A model generated the notes under the pieces. The model was not told where the DNA came from. It did no database searches and worked only from the letters and a program-made list of their open reading frames with translations. A stretch of DNA of 64,000 nucleotides from the NCBI GenBank assembly GCA_947172415.1, contig OX359202.1:3632001-3696000 (forward strand). The letters are read 5' to 3'. The stretch's first letter is position 1. Each line of letters opens with the position of its first letter. Position numbers and translations under genes: made by a program. This DNA comes from Chondrosia reniformis. Lineage: Eukaryota > Porifera > Demospongiae > Chondrillida > Chondrillidae. Below are positions 46,759-59,419 of this stretch, one piece after another.

Positions 46759-47738
46759 CATACACCCAGTACATACAAATGTAACGAGTATATACTAGTG
46801 GTACTAGTATATACAACTAGTACATATAAGTAGTACATACAACTAGTACTTATAACTAGTACAAACAACTAGTGTCTAGTATATACAACTAGAACCTCCC
46901 TTGTACCTTATATAAATAGGACTAGAAACTACAACTAATATATACTACTAGTACATACAACTAGTACATGCAATTAGTACATATAACTAGTACATATAAC
47001 TATTACATATGACTAGTACATACACATATAACTAGTACATAAATACAGTACCTACAACTAGTACAGAAATCTAGTTCACACAAACAAACAAGTAGTTCAT
47101 AGAACTAGTTCATTCCTATCACCTAGTATAACTTGTACTAAAACTTAAAACTAGTTCAAACATCTAGTATATACAACTAGTACATGCAATTAGGCAATAA
47201 TACATACAACTAGTACATACATCTAGTACATACAAATAGTACATACAACTAGTATATTTAACTAGTACATACAACAATTACACACTACTCATGCATTCAA
47301 CTAGTATAAATAACTACTACATTCGACTAGTACATACAAATAGTATTGAGTACATACAACTAGTACATACAACTAGTGCATACAATTAGTACACACAAAG
47401 AGTACATACAGCTAGTAAATATAACTAGTACATACTACTAGTACATAAAACTAGTACATATAACTGGTTCAAATAACTAGTACATATAAACAGTACATAC
47501 AACTAGTTCATAAAACTAGTTCATACAACTAGAACATAAAACAAGTATTTGGTGCATACAACTAGAACCTACCTAGTATATAGTATAAGTTGTACAAAAA
47601 TCAACAACTGGTACATACACAAAGTTCATACAACTAGTACTTACAACTAGTACATGCAACTAGAAACTAGTTACTAGTCGATATGTAGTACATACAATTA
47701 GTACATAGAACTAGTTCAAACAATTAGAACATACAACT
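46759..47738 (-). repeat. 13-bp satellite, A-sense
   Basis: Begins at the LINE target duplication. 47,300-47,480 matches 40,530-40,720 almost exactly. No gene seen. Confidence 0.9.
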
Positions 47739-48980
47739 CGCTAGTGGAACATGTCCATACTTCTGGAAATTTTCAAAAAAGGTCGTTAACTAACACTCTT
47801 TTTAATCTACTGTATTTTACTTTAGAAACATCGTATCACTAAACCAATTATATAGATTTGAAGCGCTATTCTTTCTTAATAATTTGGCTACAAGAGCGTC
47901 ATGATTGCAGGCTTAAAGGAGAAGGTAAGCGGCCGTAAGTGAGAGGTGCCAAATCGCCAAAAATGTTTTATTAGACAGTGGAAAATACGAATATAGAATA
48001 AATGGTAACACCAATCTATGAAGGATAATGATATCTAACGATGGTATGTATACTCCTTTTAAATTCCCTTTACTTTTTGAATTATAATCGAAAACGTATT
48101 TTTGTACCTTTATCGTGCGCCTCTAGTACTTCATATCTCAGTTAAACAAGGGAATATTCCAGGAGTATACATACAACTTTTAGTCTGTTACTTACTGAAG
48201 AGATTGATGTCAAAAAATGGTTAGATATACAATTCTCCACTGTCTAATAATCGGTTCGTTTACCATTTGTCTCTTCTCCTTCGAGTAATGGTATTGTCAC
48301 GTGATTATCAGCCGAAATGAGTGGTATAGCTTAGCCATCATAAAATGACGTTATATGACGTTGCATATGCACCCAAATATTTGGTAACACGTTATACAAA
48401 CATTAGACTTCCGAAGTTGATATGTCAAGTAAGGCTTCTCGGTAGCGATACAGTTTCCTTGATCGAAGTTTTTTGTTGTTGCAAGAGGTTAGTGGAAACT
48501 GTAAGCATATTGCATGTCTACCAATATCTACGTAATTATCAATGGCGAAAATGTATAAGCAATTAGCGAAGTACAATCAAAAGAAAATAGAACGTTTCGG
48601 TCATGTAAGCCTTAATTCCTTAGCTATTATAATATGTTAATAATAGCTGAGGAATTAAGGCTTACGTGACCGAAACGTTCTATTCTTTTTTTGATTATTA
48701 ACGTAGTATAATCAAAAGAAAAATAGAACGTTTCGGTCACGTAGGCCTTTATTGGCTTTCCTCCGTCGTTGGCCTTCCTCCGCAATTGCTCATAAGTTTT
48801 CACAATTGATAATTTAACATCGATAACGACTAGTGATGACTCGTGACGTTTCAGTGGCTGGTGCTCTGCTTCATGCGCAGTTCACATGCTAGAGACACTT
48901 CCGCCAGGAATGTGACACCTCTGAATGCGCTAATAGACGATTTACAAAAATCGGAAATTCGTAGACATGTTACACATGCG
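47739..48980. mobile_element. 1.24-kb non-autonomous element with internal long hairpin
   Basis: Non-satellite insert with imperfect ends: CGCTAGTGGAACATGTCC at the left and the inverse of CGCATGTGTAACATGTCT at the right (13 of 18 bases). No recognisable transposase; the 73-codon frame at 48,345-48,566 matches nothing I know. A long hairpin and a third partial copy of its arm lie at 48,572-48,750. Family undetermined. Confidence 0.6.
48572..48750. repeat. Long hairpin with a third arm copy
   Basis: Arms of about 57 bases (about 48,578-48,633 and 48,638-48,696) pair around a TATGT loop: AGAACGTTTCGGTCATGTAA and its inverse with few mismatches. AATCAAAAGAAAAATAGAAC and GTTTCGGTCACGTAGGCC repeat once more at about 48,709-48,750 in the left-arm sense. 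Probably a small nested fold-back element; transcribed, it would form a long near-perfect dsRNA. Confidence 0.85.
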
Positions 48981-51900
48981 CTACTACATACACCTAGTAC
49001 ATACAGCTACTACATACTACAACTAGTACAAACAACTAGGACATATAACTAGTACATACACCTACTATATACAACTAGTACATACACATATACCTAGTAA
49101 TTATAAATAGTACATACAACTAGTACATTGAATAGGTACATAAAACTAGTACATACAGGTAGAAACTAGTCCATACAACTAGTATATATATAACACTAGT
49201 ACTTTTGACAAGTACATAAAACTAGTATATAGATACAAAGAGTACATACAACTAGTACATAAAATTAGTAGGTATAACTAGTTCACACAACTAGTAACTA
49301 GTAAATATAACTAAAACATGCGACTATGACATACAACTAGTACATACAACTAGTACATACAACTACTTCATAAAACTAGTATATAGCTAGTACAAACAAC
49401 TGGTGAATACATCTTGTACATGCAACTGGTTCATATCTAGTCCTTACAACTAGTACATAGATTTAGTACATACAACTATCACATACAACTTGTAGATACA
49501 ACTATCACCTACAACTAGTAAATATAACTAGTATTAGTACATACAACAAGTACATACAATTAGTACATACAACCAGCACATACGGTTAGCATATACAAGT
49601 AGTACATATACCTAGTACATAAACATATAAATATATAGTACATATAAATAGTACTTACAACTAGTACAATTACACACAACTGGTACATACAACTAGTACA
49701 TACCATTTATATCTAGCACATACAACTAGCACCTCCCTAGTACCTAATATAACTAGGACTTGAACCTACAACTAGTACATACAACTAGGACATACAATTA
49801 GTACATAAACTAGTTTAAACAAACAAACAAGTAATAAATAGAACGAGTTCCTTCCTAGTTCCTAGTATACCTTGTACTAGAACCTACAACTAGTTCAAAA
49901 AACCAGTACATACAACTAGTACATACAATTAGTGTCTAGTACATACAACTAATACATACAACTACTACATATAACTACTACATTTGATTGCTACATTCAA
50001 ATAGTATTGAGTACATTCAACTAGTATATGCAGCTAGTACATTCAACTAGTATATACAACCACTACATAAACAGGAAACTTGTACATACAACTAGTACAT
50101 AGCTACTACATACACTTAGTATATACATACAACTAGTGCATACAACTAATACATACAATTAGTACATACAACTACTACATCCAACTACTACATACAACCA
50201 GTACCTACAACTAGTAAATATAACTAGTACTAGTACATAGAACTAATACATACAACTAATACGTTAAAATAGTACTAACAACTAGTACATACAAGTAATA
50301 CCTACTTAGTACCTAATATAACTAGTACTTGAACCTACAACTAGCACATACATCTAGGGCATACACGTAGAACACGCAACTTGTACATACAACTGTTACA
50401 TATAACTACTACAAAAACCAGTACATACACATATAACTAGTATATAAAAATAGTACATACACCTAGTTCATACAACAAGTACATACAAAACGTACATACA
50501 ACTAGTACACACAACTAGAAACTAGTACATACACCTAGTTCATAAAACGACTGCATAATGCAAGAACATACAACTTGTATATACAACTACTATATAGCAA
50601 CCACATACAACTAGTATATACATACAACCAGTACGTACAACTGGTACATAACTAGTTCATACAACTTGTACATAGTACGAGTACATAAAACTGGCATATA
50701 CAACTACTACATAAACAACAAACTAGTATATACATACAACAAGTACATAGCTAGTACTTACAATTAGTATATATATACAACTAGTACATACAACTAGTAC
50801 AAACAATTAGTACATACAACTAGTACATCCAACTACTACATACAACCAGTACCTACATCTAGTAAATATAACTAGAACTAGTACATACAACTAGTACATA
50901 CAACTAGTACGTTAAAGTAGTACTAACAACTAGTACATACAACTAATTCCTCCTTAGTACCTACTATAACTAGTACTAGGACCTACAATTAGTACATACA
51001 GCTAGCACACACAACAAGTACAGGAAACTAATACATACACCTGGTATATACAACTACTACATATAACCAGTTCATACAGAAATAACTAGTATATAAATAT
51101 AGTACATACACCTAGTACATAAAGCTTGTACATACAAAAAGTACATACAACTAGTATATACAACAAGAAACTAGTACATACAACTAATTCATAGAACGAG
51201 TACATAATACTTGAACATACAACTAGTACATTCAATTCGTACGTACAACTAGCGCAAACAACTAGGATATATAACTAGTACATACACCAACTTCATATAA
51301 CTAGTAAATACATGTATACCTTGTAATTTTAAATAGTATATAAAAATAGTACATACAGCTAGTGCATACAACTAGTACATATAACTAGTACACAAACATA
51401 TAACTAGTACATAAAATAGTAAATACAACTAGAACATACTTCTAGTACGTACAACTAGTACATGCAAATAGTACATGCAACTAGTATCTAGTACATACAA
51501 TTTGAACATATCAATAGTACAAAGCTAGTACATACAACTAGTACACAAAACTTGTACATACAATTAGCATATACAACTAGTACTTTCAACTAGTACATAT
51601 AACAAGTACACAAACCTACTATGTACAACTAATACATAAACATATAACTAGTATATATGTATATTATATACATATAGTACATACAACTAGAAACTTGTAC
51701 ATACAACTAGTATATATATAAAACTAATACATTTAACTAGTACATACCACTGGTATATACATACAACTAGTACATACAACTAGTACATACAATTAGTACA
51801 AACAAATAGTTCATAAAACTAGTATAATAAATACAAAGAACTAGTACATACATCTTGTACATATAACTGGTTCATATCTAGTATATACAACTTATCCATA

Positions 51901-53695
51901 CAACTAGTACATAGAATTAGTACATACAACCAGCTAATACAGCTAGTACATAAAAGTAGTACATATACCTAGTACATACAAATATATATAGTATATATAA
52001 ATAGTACGTCCAACTAGTATATATAACTAGTACCTCCCTAGTACCTAGTATAATTAGGACTAGAACCTACAACTAGTATATAATACAATATAATACTTAC
52101 AGCTAGTACTTACAAGTTGTATATAAAACTAGTATAAACTACTACTACCCAGAACTAGTACTTAAAACTATTTCATATAACTAGTACATAACTAGTACAT
52201 ACAATTAGTACATAGAACTAGTTCAAAAATTAGACCATTCAACTACTACCTACACTTAGTATATACAATTTCTATACAGAATTAGCACATACAAATAGTA
52301 CATACAACTAGTACATGCAAATAGGACATACGAATCGTACTTGCAACTAATAAATACAACTAGTACCTACAACAAGTACATATAACTGGAACAAGTACAT
52401 AAAGCTAGTATATACAACTACTGCTAACAACTAGTAACGAGTACATACAACTTATACATTAAACTACTACACACAACTTGTACATAAAACTAGTAAATTG
52501 GACAATCAGCTAGGACCTACAACTGGTACATACAACTAGGACATACAACTGGTATATAAAACTAGGTCATATAACTACTTTATAAAACAAGTACATACAA
52601 GTAGTTTCTAGTACATATAACAATATATAGTACTTTCCTAGTACCTATACTAGAACCTACAACTAGTACATACAACTAGTGCATACAATTATTACACACA
52701 AATAGTACATATAACTAGTAAATATAACTAGTACATACTACTAGTACATAAAACTAGTATATATAACTGGTACATATAACTTGTACATATAAACAGTACA
52801 TACAACTAGTTCATACAACTAGTACTTACAACTAGTTCATAAAACTAGTTCATACAACTAGTGCATGCAACAAGTATCTAGTACATACAAATAGAACTTA
52901 ACTAGTACATAATATAAGTAGTACCGGAATCACCAACTGGTACATACACATAGTACATACAACTAGTACTAACAACTAGCACATACAACTAGAAACTAGT
53001 AAATACTACTAGTTCATAGAACGAGTACATAATACTATATAGAACATACAACTTGAATATACTTCTAGTACATAACTAATATTAACCATTAGTATATACA
53101 TACAACTATAACATACAACTTGTACAAAACTAGTACATACAAATAGTATATACAACTAGTACATACCAAATAGTACACACACCTAGCACATACAATTAGT
53201 ACATACAACTGGTACACTCAACTAGGACAAAAAACTAGTACATTCATCTACTACATATAACTAGTAAATACACATATACCTAGTAATTATGAATAGTACA
53301 TACACATAGTACATACAATTAGTACATGCAAGTAGTACATACAATTAGTTCATCGAACTAGTACCTACAACAAGTAAATATAACTAGTACTGGTCCATAC
53401 AAATAAAACTAGTACATAAAATTAGTAGGAACAAGTAGTTCACACAACTAGTAACTGGTACATATAACTAGTACATGCGACTATGACATACAGCTAGTAC
53501 ATACAACTAGTACATACAACGACTTCATAAAACTAGTATATAGCTTTTACAAACAACTAGTGCATACATCTTATACATACAACTGGTTCATATCTAGTAG
53601 ATACAACTAGCACATACAACTAGTATATCCAACTAGTACATACAATTAGTACATACGACTACCACACACAACTGGTACATACAACTAGCACTTAC
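48981..53695 (-). repeat. 13-bp satellite, A-sense, 4.7 kb
   Basis: Contains two copies of the TCCAACTACTACATACAACC phrase about 650 bases apart (50,180 and 50,826), each followed by the same order of variants, so a higher-order unit of that size is duplicated here. It ends with ACAACTAGCACTTAC, the left target duplication of the full LINE. No gene seen. Confidence 0.92.
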
Positions 53696-53857
53696 TTGAA
53701 AAACAAAAGCCTTAACGGAGAACCTTGTTACTTCTTGCCTTAGTGTACTAAGGCAAGGAGTATCAGGCTTGGACAACCCTCAGTCAGTTATGTTTTCCTT
53801 TCTTTGGGTTTTTAGCCAGAAGCCTCGGCTTTTCCTCCTTCTGACAGCAGCAGACGG

Positions 53858-54279
53858 GTGCACGTCGGGCCAAAGTTGACCATCATAATAGGAGGGAGTA
53901 CCTCCATACACCAATCCACCACTGCTTTCCAGAGGCCGACAGGCAAGGACTGGGACAGGATTACTTATCGTCCAGGCCCCAATCCCTCAACAGATAGATG
54001 TCGCCTCAATATCCTCACAGCCGAACAGAGAACAGTTCTCTGCATGGCTCTCATCACTTCTACTGCACTTTTTGACAGCTTTGGAATTCCCCTAAGGTCT
54101 TCCAGGAGCGTGTCCACTGTCCCCAAAGCACCAATTATCATCGGGACTACCTTAATCCGGTAGCCCCTAAATGTTTCCTCATATCAGCTGCTAGCTTCTG
54201 GTACTTTTGGAACTTCTCTTGCCATCTTCCATTAATATTGCTGTCAGTAGGAACTGACATCTCAATAATGAAGATGGAC
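53858..54279 (-). pseudogene. LINE C-terminal endonuclease end
   Basis: Continuation of the endonuclease after a TATGTATG-type four-base duplication near 54,280 that shifts the frame; the other copy reads through here (IYIIEMSVPTDSNINGRW). Downstream residues correspond to the VVxMIIGALGTVEMLLED block seen at 44,714-45,046. Confidence 0.7.
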
Positions 54280-55581
54280 TTACATACATAGCCGATCCTC
54301 AACCACTAAGTCTGGCCTTCTTTCTGTCATTTCATCATCTGTAGGGATACTAGGATCCCACAAGATTTTGACAGCCCTATTCTCATAGACTGGTTTTGCT
54401 TCTAGTTTGTACCAGGGCTCTTCCTGCTTGAATCCATATTCTTTCAACAGTCTCCACAACACTATCAGTATTGCCCGGTCATGTCCCTCTTTGTAGAGAG
54501 AAAATCCCTTGGGCTCACACATGTTTAGTATGTGTTTGACCATTTCCATAGCCTTGCCACATTCTCTGCACATTAGGAGGCTAGATATCTTCAGAATCCT
54601 ATTTTGGTACCACCTAGTGTGCAGCACATCATCTTGGGCTACAAGAATCAGAGCCTCAGTTTGAGGTCTGAGTCTCCCCTCAGAAAGCCACACATAAGAC
54701 TCCCTATTTGTGACTTGTCTGTTGTATGAGCCCTGGTGAGACTTTTCGGCTAGGTTACTTTTTAACCTTTCAGTGTGAGCCTCCCGGAGCTCACGCGCCA
54801 CTGTCCTCCATTCTCTTACACTATTTTGTGAGGGATCTGTCTTCAGCCACATTTCCGGTTCTAGTTCTATTCCGTGGCTTCTCAGTATCAATCTGGCTTC
54901 TTTCAAGACAGTCCTCCTCTGCTTTGAGCACTCCGGCCACTTTTGGTGTTTAACCACAACAGCTATGAGTGGATCATTGGCAGTATGGAGGTATCTTGCC
55001 AGATTCACAACAGCCCTGTCGTGATCCAAAGGAAAACTACAGAGCCCTCTACCACCTTGAGAACGAGGCAAGTTCACTCTTTCAATGGCAGAGTTATAGT
55101 GATGACACTGGTACTTTCTCATGATCTTTCTCACCATTCGGTCCAGTTTTGGAAGCTCACTTTGAGTCCACTTCAAAACTGGGTAAGAGTATCTCAATAG
55201 AGAGGCACACAGCATGTTAGAGGCTTCTGCAGCATTCTTATCATTGAGGTGAGAGCCCCACACTTTGTGGAGTCTCCTCCTCAATTCATTGATCAAGCAA
55301 GCTTTGACCTTCCTGTCATCTACCTCAAACAGTTGTTCTAGCCCTAGGTACTTATAGGTAGTACCTTTTTCAAGGCTCCTTATGGATTCTTCACTGTGTT
55401 CAGGGTTGTCTGGGCCAGCCAGAACTTTCCCTTTTTGCATGTGAGCTGTTCCACACTTTCTCACTCCAAACCTCATGCCAATGGCATTTGAGGTTTTCTC
55501 CACACATTCCATGGCTTCCCTGAGTTTATCAGGACCTCCAGCATATATCTTAAGGTCATCCATGTACAGCAAGTGTGACAT
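54280..55581 (-). pseudogene. LINE reverse transcriptase palm/thumb, zinc knuckle, endonuclease
   Basis: Open 433 codons. It starts at SHLLYMDDLKIYAGG, where YMDD is the catalytic box of the RT, and continues through the thumb (RRLHKVWGSHL, RMVRKIMRKYQCHH) to YVWLSEGRLRPQTEALIL and MCRECGKAMEMVKHILNMC, a C-x2-C-x7-H-x4-C knuckle. Then KILWDPSIPTDDEMTERRPD with LVVED: R-P-D...V/E are endonuclease residues of the PD-(D/E)XK fold. The frame ends four residues later by frameshift. Confidence 0.88.
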
Positions 55582-56870
55582 GGTGTTCCTTTCCCCATTA
55601 TGCCAGAGGGTATATCCCTTGGTTCTGTTAAGAACTTGGGATATGGGAGCTGTGGCCAGACAAAAGAGGAGTGGCGATAGGGAGTCTCCTTGGAAGAGTC
55701 CCCTGTTATATTTAACAGGGTACTCCTAACCACCTTCCCCGCGGTCCTAAACTCAAGCACAGTAGCCCAGTATTTGGAGAAGAGCTCTATAGACCTCTGG
55801 ATCCAACCTGGGCACTTGATGGTTTTTAGCACCTTCATCACCCACTTGTGAGGGACTCTGTCCTATGCCTTCTCATAATCGATCCATGCCACACTAAGTG
55901 GCTTGCCCATAATTTTGGCATCTAGACCGATTGATTGATCCAGCAGTAGACAGTCCACACAGCCCCACCTCCCTTTTCTCATGGCTCGTTGAGCCATAGG
56001 TAAAAGATCATTAGCGTAGGTGTAAGTGAGTAATTCTGATGCAATGTATGCTGTGACAGCCTTGTACATTGTGTTGAGACACGCAATAGGTCGGTAGTTG
56101 GCCGCACTTTTCGGGTCACCCTTTTTGGGGATGAGCAGAGTGCGACCCCTTGTAAGCCAGTCTGGGACTGACAAATCTCCGCTCACCACCCTCCGTAGTA
56201 CATCTGCCAAGGCAGACTGTGCAGAAGGGAGTGCTTTCCACCAAAAAGTGTGGATGCCATCCGGCCCAGGGGCTGACCAGCTTTTTGCCTTTTTCAAGGC
56301 TTTCCTCAGTTTGGTCTCATCAATGCTATCGGGACCTTCAGAGGAGGTTCTACCCACCCTCTTTTTGGTTTCCTTTAGCCATTCTTTCACCCCTGGGTCG
56401 TCTTTGTTGACCTTACCAACAGTACCTACAATCTTTGTCCAAAAGTCTCTTACTACCTCAATTGAGGGAGCTTCATTGGAGGTTGGAACATTGCCATTCA
56501 TCCGGAACTTCCAAAGGTGGTTTTGTTCCTGGAATTTCCTGCGTTCAGCTGATCTTCGCTCTTGTAGGGTCCAGACCCTGAGTTTCCCCAGTGTCTGTTC
56601 CCGAGCTCTGATCAGCACATTCAGGTTTAATGAATGGAATTCCCTCCTAAGCTTTCTTCGGAGTACTTTCTGGCATTTGGTCATAGGATTATTATTCTGT
56701 TGACGCGCTATTTCTACATCCAACCAGGCAAGCAGTCTTCTAAACCTAAGGCCTTTGGCCTTCCTGTCACTTATGTGACCTTCCTGTCTCTTACTTCCCT
56801 TCTGATTATCTGATTTCCTTCCCTGGTTGCATGGCTGCAATTCGTAGGTTGTTTTTACCCTCACAGCCAT
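55582..56870 (-). pseudogene. LINE reverse transcriptase N-terminal part
   Basis: Frame 55,863-56,870 (335 codons): a basic start (RRLLAWLDVEIARQQNNNP), then SAPGPDGIHTFWWKALPSA, GRTLLIPKKGDPKSAANYRP and GRWGCVDCLLLDQSI with LSVAWIDYEKA, the RT fingers motifs. A TAG replaces the Tyr codon of the usual DYEKAYD box, and a one-base loss near 55,720 separates the GLFQGDSLSP box, which the truncated copy at 46,334 keeps in frame. Confidence 0.85.
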
Positions 56871-56888
56871 AGCAACAGAGTAGACCAG

Positions 56889-57780
56889 TCAGTTCAGGTG
56901 CCAGGCCGACCTAGGGCCTTCCTGCCACTCTTTCTCCACCCAATCATTGGCCTCCTGAAGCAGTGCCGTATCAACATGGTTGAACCGCACCGCCCCACAG
57001 GGTTTTCTACCAGAGAAATCTCCAGGTTTCTTTCGGAGACAGGCATCTTTTGCTTTGCCTAAAAGTTGCATCAGATTATCATTGCCACTTGTCCTGGGTC
57101 TGGGATGATCATGTGCAGGAATTTGCAACAGGGACTGCAGGCTGCTCACCATTGTGTTCAGTCCCAGCCTGAACTTGGTGAAGCTCCTCCTGTCCCTGGG
57201 CTCCCACACCTTCCTCCACAGTCCCAGTTAGGGTGGCTACACCACAAGAGTCAGGTTCCACAAGGTTTAGTCTCGAGAGACCTTGACTTCTGCGGATTTT
57301 ACTAAATCTTGTAGTTAGCGCTACCTTTGTGGTTTTATGGTCTGGCATTGCAGCATTCCAAGCCTGGTACAACCGCTCGGCATACCCCTTTTCCATGGGC
57401 TTACTTTCTCGGTAGAGCTCCATGAGGATATTATCCCTCTGAAGGTTCCAGATCCCCGCTTGGATCCTTCTCCTTCTAGAGGCACCTTGCGGTGCATCAT
57501 TAACCAAATCTAAATCTCGGCTACCCGTTACTTGCAGTACTCCGTCTCCTACCAAGATCCTTTTGGCTTTGAAGGCAAGGGTTCGACCGGTCTGAGGCAA
57601 ATGTGGGTATTTTCTCAGCCATTCCCGCTCTAAACGCTTCTGATAGCCACCTCTTTTGGGTTCAGATCACTCAAAGCAATCAATTAGTGCCCTAACCATT
57701 TCCTCGGTCCATAGGGCTGGTTGGCCCGTCACGGGGACCGAAGAAGGGTTATTACATTCAGGTACATCTACCTGTGAGGC
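56889..57780 (-). pseudogene. LINE N-terminal region with two Myb-like repeats
   Basis: Two similar helix-turn-helix-like units on the minus strand: first about 57,545-57,700 (LWTEEMVRALIDCFE, a TGA, then GGYQKRLEREWLRKYP and GRTLAFKAKRIL); second about 57,300-57,455 (IWNLQRDNILMELYRESKPM, KGYAERLYQAW, VALTTRFSKIRR). The spacing W...L..(Y/F)..S.P...GY..RL...W is shared, so they are tandem repeats. In R2-type elements such Myb-like and zinc-finger parts bind the target DNA. Frame 57,109-57,600 shifts into 56,889-57,209. Confidence 0.7.
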
Positions 57781-58047
57781 ACCAGTGGAATCGCCTATTC
57801 TGGTTGACCCAGGGTTTTCTTCACCACTGGTGCACCTAGGCCACAGCCTGTCTTGAAAATTGTTATTCTCATGACGTAACGTAACCCAGTGTAGCTCCCA
57901 GATGGGGGGTTAGCCCATCCTGACAGGGAGGCTGATTTAGCCACAGGATGCCACATGAGGGGCTAAGCACCCTGCTCCGTCGGGGGTTGAACTGGACAAT
58001 ACCCATCCTCTTGTCAGCTCGGAACCACAGCCTCCGATTCCCACGAC
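57781..58047 (-). other. LINE 5' leader
   Basis: GC-richer than the surroundings. It begins GTCGTGGGAATCGGAGGC directly after the target duplication. No initiator ATG can be assigned with confidence; the next in-frame part lacks upstream ATGs near it. Confidence 0.55.
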
Positions 58048-59419
58048 ACAACTAGCACCTACAACTAGTAAATATAACTAGTATTAGTACATACAACAAG
58101 TACATACAATTAGTACATACAACCAGCACATACATCTAGTACATACAAGTAGTAGATATACCTAGTACATAAACATATAAATAGTAGATATAAATAGTAC
58201 ATTCAACTAGTACAATTACACACAACTAGTACATACAACTAGTACATACAATTAGTATCTAGTACATACAACTAGCACCTCCCTAGTACCTAATATAACT
58301 AGGCCTTGAACCTACAACTAGTAAATACAACTAGAACATAAAATTTGTACATAAAACTAGTTCAAACAAACAAACAAGTAGTATATAGAATGACTTCCTT
58401 CCTAGTTCCTAATATAACTTGTACCAGAACCTACAACTATTTAAAAATCTAGTACATACAACTAGTACATACTACTAGTACAAAGCTAGTACATACAACT
58501 AGTATAAAAATACTATTAATACACAGAACTTGTACACACAATTAGAACTTACAACTAGTTCTTTCAACTTGTACATATAACAAGTACACACACTTACTAC
58601 ATCTAACTAATACATTAACATATAACTAGAATATATGGATAGTCCTATATCCTACATACACATAGTACATACAACTAGAAACTAGTACATACAACTAGAA
58701 ACGAATACACACAACCAGTATATATATAAAACTAGTACATTTAACTAGTACATTTAACTAATACATACAACTGGTATATATATACAACTAGTATATACAA
58801 CTAGTACACACAAGTAGTACATAAAATTCGTAAGTTCATCAAGTTGATAAATTAGTAACTAGTAAATATAATTAGTACATGCGACTAGTACATACAACTA
58901 GTACATACAACTAGGACATACAACTACTACGTACAAATAGTACATACAATTAGTATCTAGTACATACAACTATTACATACAACTAGTACATAGCTGGTAC
59001 ATGCAACTAGTATATACATACAACTAGTACACTAAATTTGTACATACAATTAGCACATGCAACTACTACAAAGAACTAGTATTTATAACTAGTACTTCAT
59101 CTAGTACATAAAACTAGTAAATAAACCAGAAACTAGTACATACAACTAGTATATATATAAAATTAGTACATATAACTAGTACATACAACTGGTATATACA
59201 TACAACTAGAACATACAACTAGTACATAAAATTAATATTTAAAACTAGTTCATACAACTAGTAACTAGTACATATAACTAGTACATGCGACTAGTACATA
59301 CAATTAGTACATTCAACTAGTACATACAACTAGTTCATAAAACTAGTATATAGCTAGTATAAAGAACAAGTGCATACATCTTGTACATACAATTGGTTCA
59401 TATTTAGTACATACAACTA
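58048..59419 (-). repeat. 13-bp satellite, A-sense
   Basis: Opens with the right LINE target duplication. The last 100 bases (ATAGCTAGTATAAAGAAC to ACAATTGGTTCATATTTAG) match 63,730-63,831. No gene seen. Confidence 0.9.

Larger units (their letters stand above)
53696..58047 (-). mobile_element. Near full-length LINE with restriction-like endonuclease
   Basis: A 4.35-kb non-LTR retrotransposon on the minus strand, bracketed by a 15-bp target duplication ACAACTAGCACYTAC (53,681-53,695 and 58,048-58,062, one mismatch). Order: N-terminal Myb-like DNA-binding repeats, reverse transcriptase with YMDD, CCHC-type knuckle, PD-(D/E)XK-type endonuclease. That order, with the endonuclease after the RT, defines the R2/NeSL/R4-type group, many of whose members insert at specific sequences. 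The 3' end is GGCTTTTGTTTTTC with no long poly-A. About six frame breaks. Confidence 0.9.

Noticed and set aside
56098-56703. 201-codon plus-strand frame
   Set aside because: Antisense shadow of the LINE reverse transcriptase frame.
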